Positions 1 to 8,258 of a DNA stretch of 64,000 nt are shown in pieces (positions within the stretch are counted from its first letter, which is position 1; each line of letters begins with the position of its first letter). This DNA is from UBA12202 sp002691725 (GTDB taxonomy: Bacteria > Pseudomonadota > Alphaproteobacteria > Puniceispirillales > UBA1172), in contig CBFIAU010000008.1 in NCBI GenBank assembly GCA_965660675.1, positions 69,599 through 133,598 of the forward strand. The letters run 5' to 3'. The position numbers and the translations under genes were made by a program. Below the pieces are notes generated by a model. The model was not told the DNA's origin. It was given only the letters and a program-made list of their open reading frames with translations, and searched no databases.

Positions 1-1334
1 ATATCATGCCCGCCGCCAGACAATAAATAGCCGTTTTGTTTGGCCGCGATGATGGCCGCCCCTAGCCGCATACCAGCAACCGAGCGACCTGAACCTTTAC
101 CAATTTTGCGGCCATCTTCATCTTCTGAGATACTAATCACGCAAGCTGGTTTGTTCATCGCTTCTTTCACCCGGCCAGCAGAAATACCAATCACCCCTTC
201 ATGCCAATTGCCGCCTGCAACACAGATCACAGCATCGGTTTTGCCCTCAGCCTGCGCCATGGCGGCGGCGGTTGTGTCACGTTCAACAGATTTCCGCTTG
301 GTGTTCAGCTGATCCAGCATTGTTGCAAGCTCTAGCGCCTGTTGCGGGTCATCTGTTGTCAGCAAAGATACCCCAAGGTCGGTTTCGCCAAAACGGCCAG
401 CCGCATTAATCCGTGGCCCTAAAACAAAGCCTAACGCTTCTGTATCTGGCGGCGCAGTGAGACGGCCAATATCGGCAAGCACACGCAACCCAACACGGCC
501 TCGTTTCGCCATAATCTTTAACCCTGCCCGAACAAAGGCGCGGTTAAGACCAGCAAGCGGAACAACATCCGCTACGGTGGCTAAAGCCACGAGATCAATC
601 GCCGCCATTAAATCAGGCTCTTGCTTGTCATTGGCGGTAAACCAATCACGCTGACGCAATTCACGCACCAGCGCCACCACCAGCATAAAGACAACGCCAG
701 CCGCCGCCATATAGCCAAGGCCGCTATCATCATCCAGCCGATTAGGATTAACAACAGCAAGCGCAGGCGGCAATTCTGTCCCCGGCAGATGGTGATCAAT
801 AATAATCACATCAACTCCAGCCTCCACCGTAGCGGCCACTGGCGCATGCGCTGTTACCCCGCAATCGACGGTAACAATTAACTGGCATCCTTTATCCTTT
901 AATCCGAGCAAGGCCGGCAGATTAGGGCCATAGCCTTCAGTGAAGCGATGCGGGATATGATAGGATACAGGCAAGCCTAAATGGTCTAAACACCGATAAA
1001 GAATAGCCGTTGAGCTTGCCCCATCGACATCATAATCACCAAAAATACCAACATGCTCCCCTTGCATGACCGCATCAGCCAGACGTGATGCCGCCGCATC
1101 CATATCGGTTAATTGTGACGGGTCAGGCATAAGATCACGGATTTTTGGGTCAAGCCAATGCCCTAGCTCAGTTTTCGTGATACCGCGCGCAGCCAACAGA
1201 TGTGCCAAGGGGTGCGGCATGCCCGATGCTTCCATAATACCGGCTGTGATATGCGGCGGCGGCTCTGCTGAAACCCAATGCGCGCCTGTTGCTGATAACG
1301 CTGGCAGCTGATTTGAGTTCACCGGATTGGTCAT
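1..1334 (-). CDS. recJ: Single-stranded-DNA-specific exonuclease RecJ, partial (C-terminus beyond the window)
   Basis: This is the 5' part of recJ, running off the left edge after about 444 codons. RecJ degrades single-stranded DNA 5' to 3' in recombination and repair. The DHH-family motifs are visible: GDYDVDG at about residues 99-105 (motif I) and a DHH triplet at about 180-182 following IVTVDCG. The last residues in the window read SGGGHD, the start of the GGGH motif of the DHHA1 domain. The ATG at 1334 lies 6 nt downstream of the hom stop codon, so the two genes are probably cotranscribed. E. coli RecJ has about 577 residues, so roughly a quarter of the protein is missing here. Confidence 0.95.
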   Translation of the reverse strand, partial: MTNPVNSNQLPALSATGAHWVSAEPPPHITAGIMEASGMPHPLAHLLAARGITKTELGHWLDPKIRDLMPDPSQLTDMDAAASRLADAVMQGEHVGIFGDYDVDGASSTAILYRCLDHLGLPVSYHIPHRFTEGYGPNLPALLGLKDKGCQLIVTVDCGVTAHAPVAATVEAGVDVIIIDHHLPGTELPPALAVVNPNRLDDDSGLGYMAAAGVVFMLVVALVRELRQRDWFTANDKQEPDLMAAIDLVALATVADVVPLAGLNRAFVRAGLKIMAKRGRVGLRVLADIGRLTAPPDTEALGFVLGPRINAAGRFGETDLGVSLLTTDDPQQALELATMLDQLNTKRKSVERDTTAAAMAQAEGKTDAVICVAGGNWHEGVIGISAGRVKEAMNKPACVISISEDEDGRKIGKGSGRSVAGMRLGAAIIAAKQNGYLLSGGGHD

Positions 1335-1340
1335 AACAGA

Positions 1341-2654
1341 TCAAGCATGTCCCATGGTCAGGATAACCGGCTCTGCCAATACGGTTGGCAATTCCGTCAG
1401 CTCAACAATAGCGGCAGTGATCGCTTGTGGCGGCACCTCATGCGTTGTCAGAATAACTGGCACATCACCATTCTCACCATCATCCGACCGCCCTGATTGC
1501 AACAGACTTTCCACGGATATCGCGTGATCTTTCAATATTGTTGTTATATCTGCCAAAACGCCCGGACGATCATAGACTTTCAGGCGGATAAAATAACATT
1601 CCTCTTTTTGCGGCGCGGCCCGTTGTGGGGCAGCGGCAAGCTGAGATGCGGGAATACCAAAAAATGGCGTGATGCGGCTGGCGGCGAGATCAACAATATC
1701 AGCAAGCACTGCAGATGCGGTTGCCCCTGCCCCTGCCCCCGGGCCAATGGAGGTAATCGCCCCAATCGGCTCACCCGTGAAGGTGACAGCGTTAAGAGGG
1801 CCGTCAATTTTTGCCAATTGGCTGTCTAGTGGCAGGATAACCGGACGAACCCGCATCAGCACCTCACCATCCGTGTTCTTTTCCGCCTCCGCCAACAGCC
1901 TGATCGTACAGCCAAGCTTTTGCGCATTATCCATATCCGTCATGGTGATGGCGCGAACACCTGTGACATCGACAGCACCTATTGATGGCGCTGTGCCAAA
2001 ACCTATCGCTCCTAGCAACGCCAGTTTATGCGCCGCATCTACCCCATCAATATCAAAACCAGGATCAGCCTCCGCATAGCCGAGCGCCTGTGCCTCAGCC
2101 AAGACATCATCAAAATCACGTCTCTGATGCTGCATCGTTGATAGAATATAATTGCAAGTGCCATTCAAAATGCCGGTGATACGAGTAATCTGATTTCCAG
2201 ACAGACTTTCTCGCAATGTTTTAAGAACAGGGATACCGCCAGCAACCGAGGCCTCAGCGGCCAGCATAACGCCTGCTTTTTCGGCTTTCTCAGCCAGCAT
2301 ATAACCATGATGCGCAAGCAAGGCTTTATTGGCCGTGATGACATGCTTGCCATTGGCAATAGCCGCCTCGACTAAATCAAGCGCCACGCCGTCAGAGCCG
2401 CCAATTAATTCAACCACAACATCAACATTATCCATGCTCGCCAAAGCAAGCGGATTGTCACAGAACTGCATCCCTTGCATGGAAAAGCCGCGATCTTTAT
2501 CGGCATCGCGGGCGGATACGGCTGTGATTGTTACCGCCATCCCTGCCTGGCGTTGAAAAGGAGCAGCGTTAGAGATGACTTGCCGTGCGACTTCTGCGCC
2601 AACAGTACCAAGGCCTGCAATAGCAAGTTGTAAACCTGTTTTCATTAATTTCAT
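1341..2654 (-). CDS. hom: Homoserine dehydrogenase with C-terminal ACT domain
   Basis: This enzyme reduces aspartate semialdehyde to homoserine with NAD(P)H, in the pathway to threonine and methionine. The 437-residue length is typical. The N-terminal Rossmann motif AGLGTVG is at about residues 13-19, and the catalytic domain includes the GILNGTCNYIL segment. Residues from about 355 onward (YFIRLKVYDRPGVLADIT) form an ACT domain, so feedback control by threonine is likely. The ATG used overlaps the stop of the upstream GFA gene as ATGA. An ATG three codons inside is an alternative start with a better spaced AGGA. Confidence 0.96.
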   Translation of the reverse strand: MKLMKTGLQLAIAGLGTVGAEVARQVISNAAPFQRQAGMAVTITAVSARDADKDRGFSMQGMQFCDNPLALASMDNVDVVVELIGGSDGVALDLVEAAIANGKHVITANKALLAHHGYMLAEKAEKAGVMLAAEASVAGGIPVLKTLRESLSGNQITRITGILNGTCNYILSTMQHQRRDFDDVLAEAQALGYAEADPGFDIDGVDAAHKLALLGAIGFGTAPSIGAVDVTGVRAITMTDMDNAQKLGCTIRLLAEAEKNTDGEVLMRVRPVILPLDSQLAKIDGPLNAVTFTGEPIGAITSIGPGAGAGATASAVLADIVDLAASRITPFFGIPASQLAAAPQRAAPQKEECYFIRLKVYDRPGVLADITTILKDHAISVESLLQSGRSDDGENGDVPVILTTHEVPPQAITAAIVELTELPTVLAEPVILTMGHA

Positions 2655-3082
2655 GTCCTGTCTTTGGGGTGCCCATCTTTGGGGTGCCTGTTATAAAGAT
2701 GTCTGTCTTTTGGATGATGAATACCATCATTGATCGCAACGCAGTTATAATCCGTCATCTTGATATGGTCAAAGCATGTTACGTTAACGCCAAATACCGA
2801 TGGATCAATGCGCCGTCTGTGATGCGTATAAATACCGCATTTGCGGCAAAAATAATGTTCCGCCACTGCGGTATGGAATTGATAGAGCGACAACATATCG
2901 GCGCCTTTTTCAACCCTTAGATCATGTTCCAAAACGCCCGCAGAAGGTGCCCAGCGGCGACGGCAAAATGAACAATCACAGCGTCTGGCTGTGGTGAAAT
3001 CCATATCAGCAGGGACGGAAATCTGCACCGCGCCACAATGGCAAGAACCGATAAGTCGTTTGTCGCTATTCATAATGATCAT
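2651..3082 (-). CDS. GFA/CENP-V domain protein (glutathione-dependent formaldehyde-activating enzyme family)
   Basis: This 143-residue protein belongs to the GFA family, a zinc-binding beta fold. The cysteine pattern is clear: SCHCGAV near the N-terminus, then RRCDCSFCRRRW, and later FCRKCGIYTHH. The family is named after a glutathione-formaldehyde enzyme, but most members have no proven reaction, so none is assigned. An AGAGGG ribosome-binding site lies 4 nt before the ATG at 3082. The last 20 or so residues are four degenerate five-residue units (HHPKD, RHLYN, RHPKD, GHPKD) encoded by 15-bp tandem repeats. This tail is outside the conserved fold. The gene overlaps hom by 4 bp. Confidence 0.85.
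   Translation of the reverse strand: MIIMNSDKRLIGSCHCGAVQISVPADMDFTTARRCDCSFCRRRWAPSAGVLEHDLRVEKGADMLSLYQFHTAVAEHYFCRKCGIYTHHRRRIDPSVFGVNVTCFDHIKMTDYNCVAINDGIHHPKDRHLYNRHPKDGHPKDRT
2658..2717. repeat. 15-bp tandem repeat encoding the tail of the GFA protein
   Basis: Four 15-bp units lie at 2658-2672, 2673-2687, 2688-2702 and 2703-2717. The first two differ at only two positions and contain CTTTGGGGTGC; the third is diverged. Read on the minus strand they encode repeated xHPKD pentapeptides just before the stop codon. Confidence 0.85.
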
Positions 3083-3157
3083 ATTGCCCTCTTGAGCGCA
3101 TTAACGCAACACGGCTGTTTGATATATCAGTCATTATGCTAGGGAAAATAGAGCGGA

Positions 3158-3703
3158 TTAGATTGGTGATTGATGTATTGGTGTGGTCAAGATTTTCTTA
3201 TAGAACACGCGCTCATAGCCGTCTTGCCTCTCGCGCCGAGTTTCCACAAAACCAAGCCGCTTATACCAAGCCATGTTTGCGGTCATCCTGATATTGGTAT
3301 AAAGCTGATAATGATCGGCAGCCTGACGCAGATAATCCTCCAGATGACGCATCAGCGCAGAGCCAAGACCTTGCCCTGACGCATCGGGGCTAACAGCAAT
3401 ATTTTCAAGCCAATATCCTGACGGCTTTTTGATAATGATGGCGTAAGCTAATAGTGATGCCGCCTGATCAGAAATACGCTCGGCGACAAATACCGTATCT
3501 TGATTGAGATGGGCAGCATAATCGGCCAGCATAGGGGCTGGCTTTTGCCCCATGACCGCAATGTATGGTGTGTAGGCGGCCTCCATGATGGCCTGAATAG
3601 CGGGCAAGTCGGTTGCTTTGGCGCGCCGAAAGCTTATCGCAGGCGCCTTGCTTTTGCCGTTGGCGTTAGTGTTGGCGTTTGGCGGAAGAAAAGATGCTGT
3701 CAT
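3158..3703 (-). CDS. GNAT family N-acetyltransferase
   Basis: This 181-residue protein has the GNAT fold. The acetyl-CoA pyrophosphate-binding segment is VSPDASGQGLGSALM in the middle of the protein, preceded by a beta strand ending WLENIAV and followed by MAWYKRLGFVETRRE. The fit is to general small-molecule or RimI-like acetyltransferases; the substrate cannot be read from sequence. The N-terminus contains a short NANTNANG repeat encoded by GTTGGCGTTAGT-like units near 3659-3682, probably outside the fold. The ATG at 3703 forms an ATGA overlap with the end of a possible small upstream frame (see 3704-3946). Confidence 0.85.
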   Translation of the reverse strand: MTASFLPPNANTNANGKSKAPAISFRRAKATDLPAIQAIMEAAYTPYIAVMGQKPAPMLADYAAHLNQDTVFVAERISDQAASLLAYAIIIKKPSGYWLENIAVSPDASGQGLGSALMRHLEDYLRQAADHYQLYTNIRMTANMAWYKRLGFVETRRERQDGYERVFYKKILTTPIHQSPI

Positions 3704-3946
3704 AGCGCTATCTTATCGCAGATGACAGAAATCACAATCCTGGCTGGTCTTAACACCACGTCAAACGGATTGATGGTAAGGTCGGTGGTGTAATCCTCAA
3801 GCACCATTAACATGATATCATCGGCCGTGCTGGTCTCTGCCCTGACCAAAAGACATAGCCAGCATCACCACAAGCAGCATCGCCACAAGCTCCAGCGCAA
3901 ATGCGGCAAGACCTCACAGCGTCTGCTACAATTCTGCTACGCAAAT
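3704..3946 (-). other. Gap between the rpsI terminator and the GNAT gene; possible frameshifted small gene
   Basis: No intact recognised gene lies here. On the minus strand one frame gives a hydrophobic stretch (ALELVAMLLVVMLAMSFGQGR). A +1 shift then gives about 45 residues (AETSTADDIMLMVLEDYTTD and onward) that end in a TGA overlapping the GNAT start codon as ATGA. Together these would make one small membrane-anchored or exported protein with a single frameshift. Neither half matches a family I recognise, so this may be a decayed gene or chance. Confidence 0.3.
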
Positions 3947-3974
3947 AAAGGGCTGCGAAATACGCAGCCCTTTT
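3947..3974 (-). terminator. Rho-independent terminator of rplM-rpsI
   Basis: An 11-bp perfect stem (AAAGGGCTGCG paired with CGCAGCCCTTT) encloses a 5-nt loop. On the minus strand it begins 26 nt after the rpsI stop and runs into a T-rich stretch. On the plus strand the stem ends in four T residues, so it may act in both directions. Confidence 0.9.
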
Positions 3975-4000
3975 GGAAATATATGATTTGTTGCAGGTGC

Positions 4001-4528
4001 TTAACGCTTTGAGAACTGGAAGCTCCGGCGAGCTTTGGCTCGGCCATATTTTTTCCGTTCAACAACACGGCTATCACGGGTCAGAAACCCGCCAGCCTTT
4101 AAGACCGGACGCAAGCTCGGCTCAAAGCGGATAAGCGCGTGGCTAATGCCATGACGAACCGCGCCAGCCTGCCCCGACAGACCGCCACCCTTAACCGTCG
4201 CAATGACATCAAACTCACCTGTCCGTGCTGCCGTCTCAAAGGGTTGTGCCAACATCATCTGCAATACCGGACGCGCAAAATATTCGGTAATATCTTTGCC
4301 GTTAACATTGATCCGCCCAGTGCCGCGCTTTACCCAAACACGCGCCGAAGATTCTTTCCGGCGACCTGTCGCATAAGACCGGCCATGATCATCAATTTGA
4401 GGTTCGGCAACGACATTGCTGTCAGTCGCAGAGCTAGCGTCATTGTCTTTTAATGCTTCTAATGCGGCCATGCCCTCAGGCTGATTTGCTGGCGCGGAAG
4501 CGGTTTCAATCTGGTTTTCATCAGCCAT
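4001..4528 (-). CDS. rpsI: 30S ribosomal protein S9, with N-terminal extension
   Basis: S9 is a small-subunit protein whose C-terminal tail reaches the P-site tRNA. The conserved body starts at about residue 50 (YATGRRKESSARVWVKRGTG) and ends with the family's SKR terminus. About 48 acidic and alanine-rich residues precede it, giving 175 residues in place of about 130; such extensions are known in alphaproteobacterial S9. It follows rplM by 3 nt, the usual rplM-rpsI pair, and the strong hairpin at 3947-3974 ends the unit. Confidence 0.98.
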   Translation of the reverse strand: MADENQIETASAPANQPEGMAALEALKDNDASSATDSNVVAEPQIDDHGRSYATGRRKESSARVWVKRGTGRINVNGKDITEYFARPVLQMMLAQPFETAARTGEFDVIATVKGGGLSGQAGAVRHGISHALIRFEPSLRPVLKAGGFLTRDSRVVERKKYGRAKARRSFQFSKR

Positions 4529-4531
4529 GGT

Positions 4532-5002
4532 TTATCTCGCTGTGTTTTTAGGGTTCATTGCTGCAACATCCAGCTTTTGCGGCTGTTGCGCTTCGTGGGG
4601 GTGCTGATCACCGGCATAGACATGAAGATGCTTCATACAGCAGCGACCAAGTGGCCCACGTGGGATCATTCGCTCAACGGCTTTGGTGATTACACGCTCA
4701 GGAAAACGGCCATCAAGCACCTTATCAGCTGTCCGCGATTTGATACCGCCGGGATAGCCTGTGTGCCAGTAATAGGTTTTCTGCGTCCGTTTATTGCCTT
4801 TCAGCAGAATTTTTTCTGCATTAACAACAATCACATTATCACCGCAATCCATATTTGGTGTATAGCTAGGCTTATGCTTGCCGCGCAGACGAGTGGCAAT
4901 GAGAGACGCTAGACGCCCCAATACCAAGCCTTCTGCATCAACCACGCACCAGCCCTTCTGAATATCGGCGGGTGACGCCGAGAAGGTTTTGAATTTAGAC
5001 AT
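4532..5002 (-). CDS. rplM: 50S ribosomal protein L13
   Basis: L13 is an early-assembly protein of the large subunit. The 156-residue sequence shows the family signature: WCVVDAEGLVLGRLAS near the N-terminus, GDNVIVVNAEKILLKGNK, the YYWHTGYPGG segment and RMIPRGPLGR. It is the first gene of the rplM-rpsI unit and has a near-consensus sigma-70 promoter at 5036-5064. A slightly extended C-terminal tail (HPHEAQQPQKLDV) is normal for alphaproteobacteria. Confidence 0.98.
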   Translation of the reverse strand: MSKFKTFSASPADIQKGWCVVDAEGLVLGRLASLIATRLRGKHKPSYTPNMDCGDNVIVVNAEKILLKGNKRTQKTYYWHTGYPGGIKSRTADKVLDGRFPERVITKAVERMIPRGPLGRCCMKHLHVYAGDQHPHEAQQPQKLDVAAMNPKNTAR

Positions 5003-5035
5003 GTTGTATCAACCTTTTGTGTTAAACTGTTGCGG

Positions 5036-5064
5036 TTTATAGTCATGTTATCAGGCGCTGTCAA
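5036..5064 (-). promoter_or_regulatory. Sigma-70 promoter of rplM-rpsI
   Basis: On the minus strand a perfect -35 box TTGACA (5059-5064) is followed, after exactly 17 nt, by TATAAA (5036-5041). This gives a leader of about 27 nt before the rplM ATG at 5002. It is the best-matching promoter in the window, as expected for ribosomal protein genes. Confidence 0.8.
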
Positions 5065-5289
5065 CGCCTAAAAATGTGTGATTATAATTATTAATGATAT
5101 TTTTCAACAGCTTATATATGCGGTTATATTTTACCACATGAAAACTGAATGGCATTTACAGCTATCACAAGAAACGGTCATTGAACTATGATGTGGAATC
5201 AGGCTAAACATAGCTAATGAAGCATGACTAACCCGCAAATATAACAACGTAAAAAGGCAACCCAAATAGGCAGCAAGCAAAGGTCTGAT
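5065..5289. other. AT-rich divergent intergenic region between rplM and trpG
   Basis: About 225 bp separate the rplM promoter from trpG. A possible plus-strand promoter is TTGAAC (5181-5186) with a TAAACA-like -10 about 18 nt on; this is weak. I saw no run of Trp codons or terminator hairpin typical of a trp attenuator. The short frame ATG 5138 to TGA 5191 (17 residues, one Trp) has no Shine-Dalgarno sequence and is not called. Confidence 0.4.
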
Positions 5290-5949
5290 ATGATAATATT
5301 AATCGACAATTATGATAGTTTCACATGGAATTTGTGGCACTTTTTGTCTGACCTTGGGGCTGAGGTCAAAACATATCGCAATGATGAATTGACCGTTGCT
5401 GAGGTTGTTGCCATGGCGCCTGCTGGCATTGTTCTGTCGCCGGGGCCTGCCATTCCTGATCGCGCTGGCATATGCGTTGAGCTGATCCAGGCTGTTAGCG
5501 GCAATATCCCCCTGCTTGGCGTCTGTCTTGGGCATCAGGCCATTGGTGCTGCTTTTGGCGGCAACATCACCCGAATTGATCCGCCTGTGCATGGCAAATT
5601 ATCCTATGTGACTCATAACGGGCAGAGCATTTTTAGCGGGTGTGACGCGCGTTTTGCCGTATCCCGCTATCATTCGCTGATTGTCGATCATGAAAGCCTG
5701 CCTGATTGTCTTGAAGTGATATCCAGCACCGATGCTGGTATCATTATGGGCGTTCAGCATAAAACCCATCCGACCTTTGGAGTGCAATTTCATCCAGAAT
5801 CAATTGCGTCAGAAAATGGCTACCGTATCCTTGCTAATTTTCTGCAAATGACAGGCCATGTGCAAGCAACGAGCAATGATCATATCAACACCCTTGAAGA
5901 ACAATTACTGCATCTATCAAAAACCCATCCGGAACATATCCATGACTGA
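5290..5949 (+). CDS. trpG: Anthranilate synthase component II (glutamine amidotransferase)
   Basis: TrpG supplies ammonia from glutamine to TrpE for anthranilate synthesis. The class I amidotransferase triad is visible: the nucleophile Cys79 in GVCLGHQ, and His168 and Glu170 in VQFHPES. The core ends near residue 190, and a 30-residue C-terminal tail continues to the stop. TrpG and PabA cannot be separated by sequence alone; the trpD-trpC neighbours favour TrpG, though it may serve both pathways. The usual upstream trpE is absent and the gene instead faces rplM. The stop overlaps the trpD start by 8 nt. Confidence 0.93.
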   Translation: MIILIDNYDSFTWNLWHFLSDLGAEVKTYRNDELTVAEVVAMAPAGIVLSPGPAIPDRAGICVELIQAVSGNIPLLGVCLGHQAIGAAFGGNITRIDPPVHGKLSYVTHNGQSIFSGCDARFAVSRYHSLIVDHESLPDCLEVISSTDAGIIMGVQHKTHPTFGVQFHPESIASENGYRILANFLQMTGHVQATSNDHINTLEEQLLHLSKTHPEHIHD

Positions 5950-6967
5950 AGCACCATCCCTGAAAACGCTATTGGGCAAACTTGTCCGTCACCGATTAAC
6001 CGAAGATGAGATGCGGCAGTGTTTTTCCATTATGCTAAATGGTGAGGCTAGCCCTGAGCAAATCGCCAGCTTTATTAGCGCATTGGCAACACGAGGTGAG
6101 ACCGCAGAAGATGTGATTATTGGCGTCACAACATTAATGGGTCACGCCACCACGATTGCGGCGCCTGATCATGCGATGGATATTGTTGGCACAGGCGGCG
6201 ATGGGATTGGCACCTGGAATATTTCCACCGCCGCGACATTTGTTGTTGCCGGCGCAGGATACCCTGTCGCCAAGCATGGCAATGTTGCCGTATCATCAAA
6301 AAGCGGCGCGGCTGAGGTATTATCCCGGCTTGGCATAAAACTCGATGCAGATATGGCGCATGTGCAAGCCGCCTTAAACGATATCGGCGTCTGTTTTTTA
6401 ATGGCGCCAAGGCATCATGCGGTAATGCGTCATGTCGGCCCTGTTCGGGCGGCTCTTGGTTTTCGGTCAATATTCAATATGATCGGGCCATTGTCTAATC
6501 CGGCCAGGGTTAATCGCTTCATGCTTGGCGTTTTTTCAAAAGATTTGCTCGAACCTTATGCTAATGCCATGCTTGGGCTTGGGGTGACGCATGGGCTGGT
6601 TGTCCATGGCGCAGACGGCTTGGATGAGATCACAACAACTGGTGAGACTCATGCGATGCAGCTTCGTGATGGGATGATCACGCCAATGACCTTGCATCCT
6701 TCTGATATTGGTTTGCCAGTTGCTAAATTGGCTGATCTCATCGGCGGCACGCCTGAGCAAAATGCTGCTGCCATGCGTGCCATATTTGATGGTGAGAAAA
6801 ATGCCTATCGAGATATCGTCATTTTCAATGCGGCGGCGGCGATGTTCGGAGCTGGTCATGTGGGCAGTCTTATCGAAGCGAAAGATATCGCCATTGAAGC
6901 GATTGATAGCAAAGCCGCATTAACCAAGCTGGAACAGCTGGCCGCCATGACCAATCAGGATAGCTAA
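5942..6967 (+). CDS. trpD: Anthranilate phosphoribosyltransferase
   Basis: TrpD joins anthranilate to PRPP, the second step of tryptophan synthesis. The PRPP-binding motif GTGGDG is at residues 83-88, and GNVAVSSKSGAAEVL follows in the usual place. I start at the ATG at 5942 (MTEAPSLKTLL), giving 341 residues, close to the family norm. An upstream in-frame ATG at 5858 would add 28 residues overlapping trpG and unlike any TrpD. The overlap with the trpG stop implies translational coupling. Confidence 0.97.
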   Translation: MTEAPSLKTLLGKLVRHRLTEDEMRQCFSIMLNGEASPEQIASFISALATRGETAEDVIIGVTTLMGHATTIAAPDHAMDIVGTGGDGIGTWNISTAATFVVAGAGYPVAKHGNVAVSSKSGAAEVLSRLGIKLDADMAHVQAALNDIGVCFLMAPRHHAVMRHVGPVRAALGFRSIFNMIGPLSNPARVNRFMLGVFSKDLLEPYANAMLGLGVTHGLVVHGADGLDEITTTGETHAMQLRDGMITPMTLHPSDIGLPVAKLADLIGGTPEQNAAAMRAIFDGEKNAYRDIVIFNAAAAMFGAGHVGSLIEAKDIAIEAIDSKAALTKLEQLAAMTNQDS

Positions 6968-6969
6968 TT

Positions 6970-7788
6970 ATGAGCGATGTACTCAAGCAAATCATCAGCG
7001 ACAAAAAAACCGAAATAGCCGCGCTCAAAGCGGCGCCGGAAAGCAAATCTTTCGCGGCAAAAGCGGCGGATATGCCGCCACCTCGCGGCTTCACCCAGGC
7101 TTTGCGTAAATCATCTGCCCAGGGCTATGGTCTGATCGCTGAGTTCAAACGCGCGTCACCATCTCGCGGCATTATTAATGCTGATGCTGATCCTGCTAAT
7201 ATCGCCCAATCTTATGAGGCTGGCGGTGCTACATGCCTATCCGTGCTGACCGATCAAAAATACTTTCACGGCCATATTGATGATATGATTGCCGCGAAAT
7301 CAGCAACGCTGATGCCTGTTCTGCGTAAAGATTTTATGATTGATCCTATCCAAATCATTGAAGCGCGGGCCTGTGGGGCGGACTGTATTCTATTAATCCT
7401 GTCTGCCCTGTCTGATAGCCATGCCGCCGAATTAGAGGCTTGCGCCATAGAATATGGGCTGGATGTATTAATCGAAACCCATGATGGCGAAGAAATTGAG
7501 CGTGCGCTCAAGCTCAAGTCACCAATGATTGGCATTAATAATAGAAACTTGCGGACAATGGTAACCGACTTCTCAACAGGCACTGAGCTGATGACAATGA
7601 TCCCTGATGATCGGATCGCTATTGCCGAAAGTGGGCTTCGGTCTAATGATGATCTGTCGCGGATGGCAAGAGCAGGGGCAAGATGCTTCCTCATGGGTGA
7701 GTTTTTAATGGAACAAGACGATATTGCCACCACCGTTAGCGGGCTTTTATCTTATCCTCTGCCCCCCAACTGGAAAGACACACTATGA
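6970..7788 (+). CDS. trpC: Indole-3-glycerol phosphate synthase
   Basis: TrpC closes the indole ring from carboxyphenylamino-deoxyribulose phosphate. The 272-residue TIM barrel contains the expected signature elements: AEFKRASPSRG near residue 57, PVLRKDFMIDPIQI with a catalytic lysine, and IAESGLRS near the C-terminus. It begins 2 nt after the trpD stop and overlaps moaC by ATGA. It is not fused to TrpF, as is usual in this group. Confidence 0.97.
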   Translation: MSDVLKQIISDKKTEIAALKAAPESKSFAAKAADMPPPRGFTQALRKSSAQGYGLIAEFKRASPSRGIINADADPANIAQSYEAGGATCLSVLTDQKYFHGHIDDMIAAKSATLMPVLRKDFMIDPIQIIEARACGADCILLILSALSDSHAAELEACAIEYGLDVLIETHDGEEIERALKLKSPMIGINNRNLRTMVTDFSTGTELMTMIPDDRIAIAESGLRSNDDLSRMARAGARCFLMGEFLMEQDDIATTVSGLLSYPLPPNWKDTL

Positions 7789-8258
7789 GCCGGTTAACCC
7801 ATTTTGACAATAATGGTCAGCCGCATATGGTTGATGTCAGTGATAAGCCAGCGACTAGCCGCGTTGCCTCGGCTGAGGGATATATCACTATGGCGCCTGA
7901 TACGCTACAGCTCATCCGTGATAAAGGCCATAAGAAAGGTGATGTGCTGAGCATAGCGCAGCTTGCTGGTATCATGGCGGCCAAGAAAACTGATGCGCTT
8001 ATTCCGCTTTGTCATCCTTTGCCGTTAAGTCATGTTTCGGTTGAGCTAAGCCTTGAGAATACCCGCGTCCATATCACATCTGAATGTCGCCTGACTGGGC
8101 AAACAGGGGTTGAGATGGAGGCATTAACCGCCGTTTCTGTCGCCGCCTTAACCGTCTATGACATGGTCAAAGCTGTTGATAAATCCATGACCATTGGCGG
8201 CATCAGATTGCTTGAAAAGTCAGGTGGTCGATCAGGGCATTTTAAGGCCGATGAATAA
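7785..8258 (+). CDS. moaC: Cyclic pyranopterin monophosphate synthase
   Basis: MoaC converts the MoaA product into cyclic pyranopterin monophosphate, the first stable intermediate of molybdenum cofactor synthesis. At 157 residues it has normal length. Conserved segments seen are MVDVSDKPATSRVA, the KKTDALIPLCHPL region, and GVEMEALTAVSVAALTVYDM with the catalytic aspartate-lysine region VKAVDK. It overlaps trpC by 4 bp and moeA by 8 bp, in the known alphaproteobacterial trpC-moaC-moeA order. Confidence 0.97.
   Translation: MSRLTHFDNNGQPHMVDVSDKPATSRVASAEGYITMAPDTLQLIRDKGHKKGDVLSIAQLAGIMAAKKTDALIPLCHPLPLSHVSVELSLENTRVHITSECRLTGQTGVEMEALTAVSVAALTVYDMVKAVDKSMTIGGIRLLEKSGGRSGHFKADE

Noticed and set aside
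1327..2359. Long plus-strand frames opposite hom
   Set aside because: They are antisense shadows of a clear hom reading frame, low in recognisable motifs and without ribosome-binding sites.
5078..5191. Small plus-strand frame (GTG 5078 or ATG 5138) upstream of trpG as a leader peptide gene
   Set aside because: Only one Trp codon, no ribosome-binding site and no attenuator hairpins; composition is that of AT-rich intergenic DNA.
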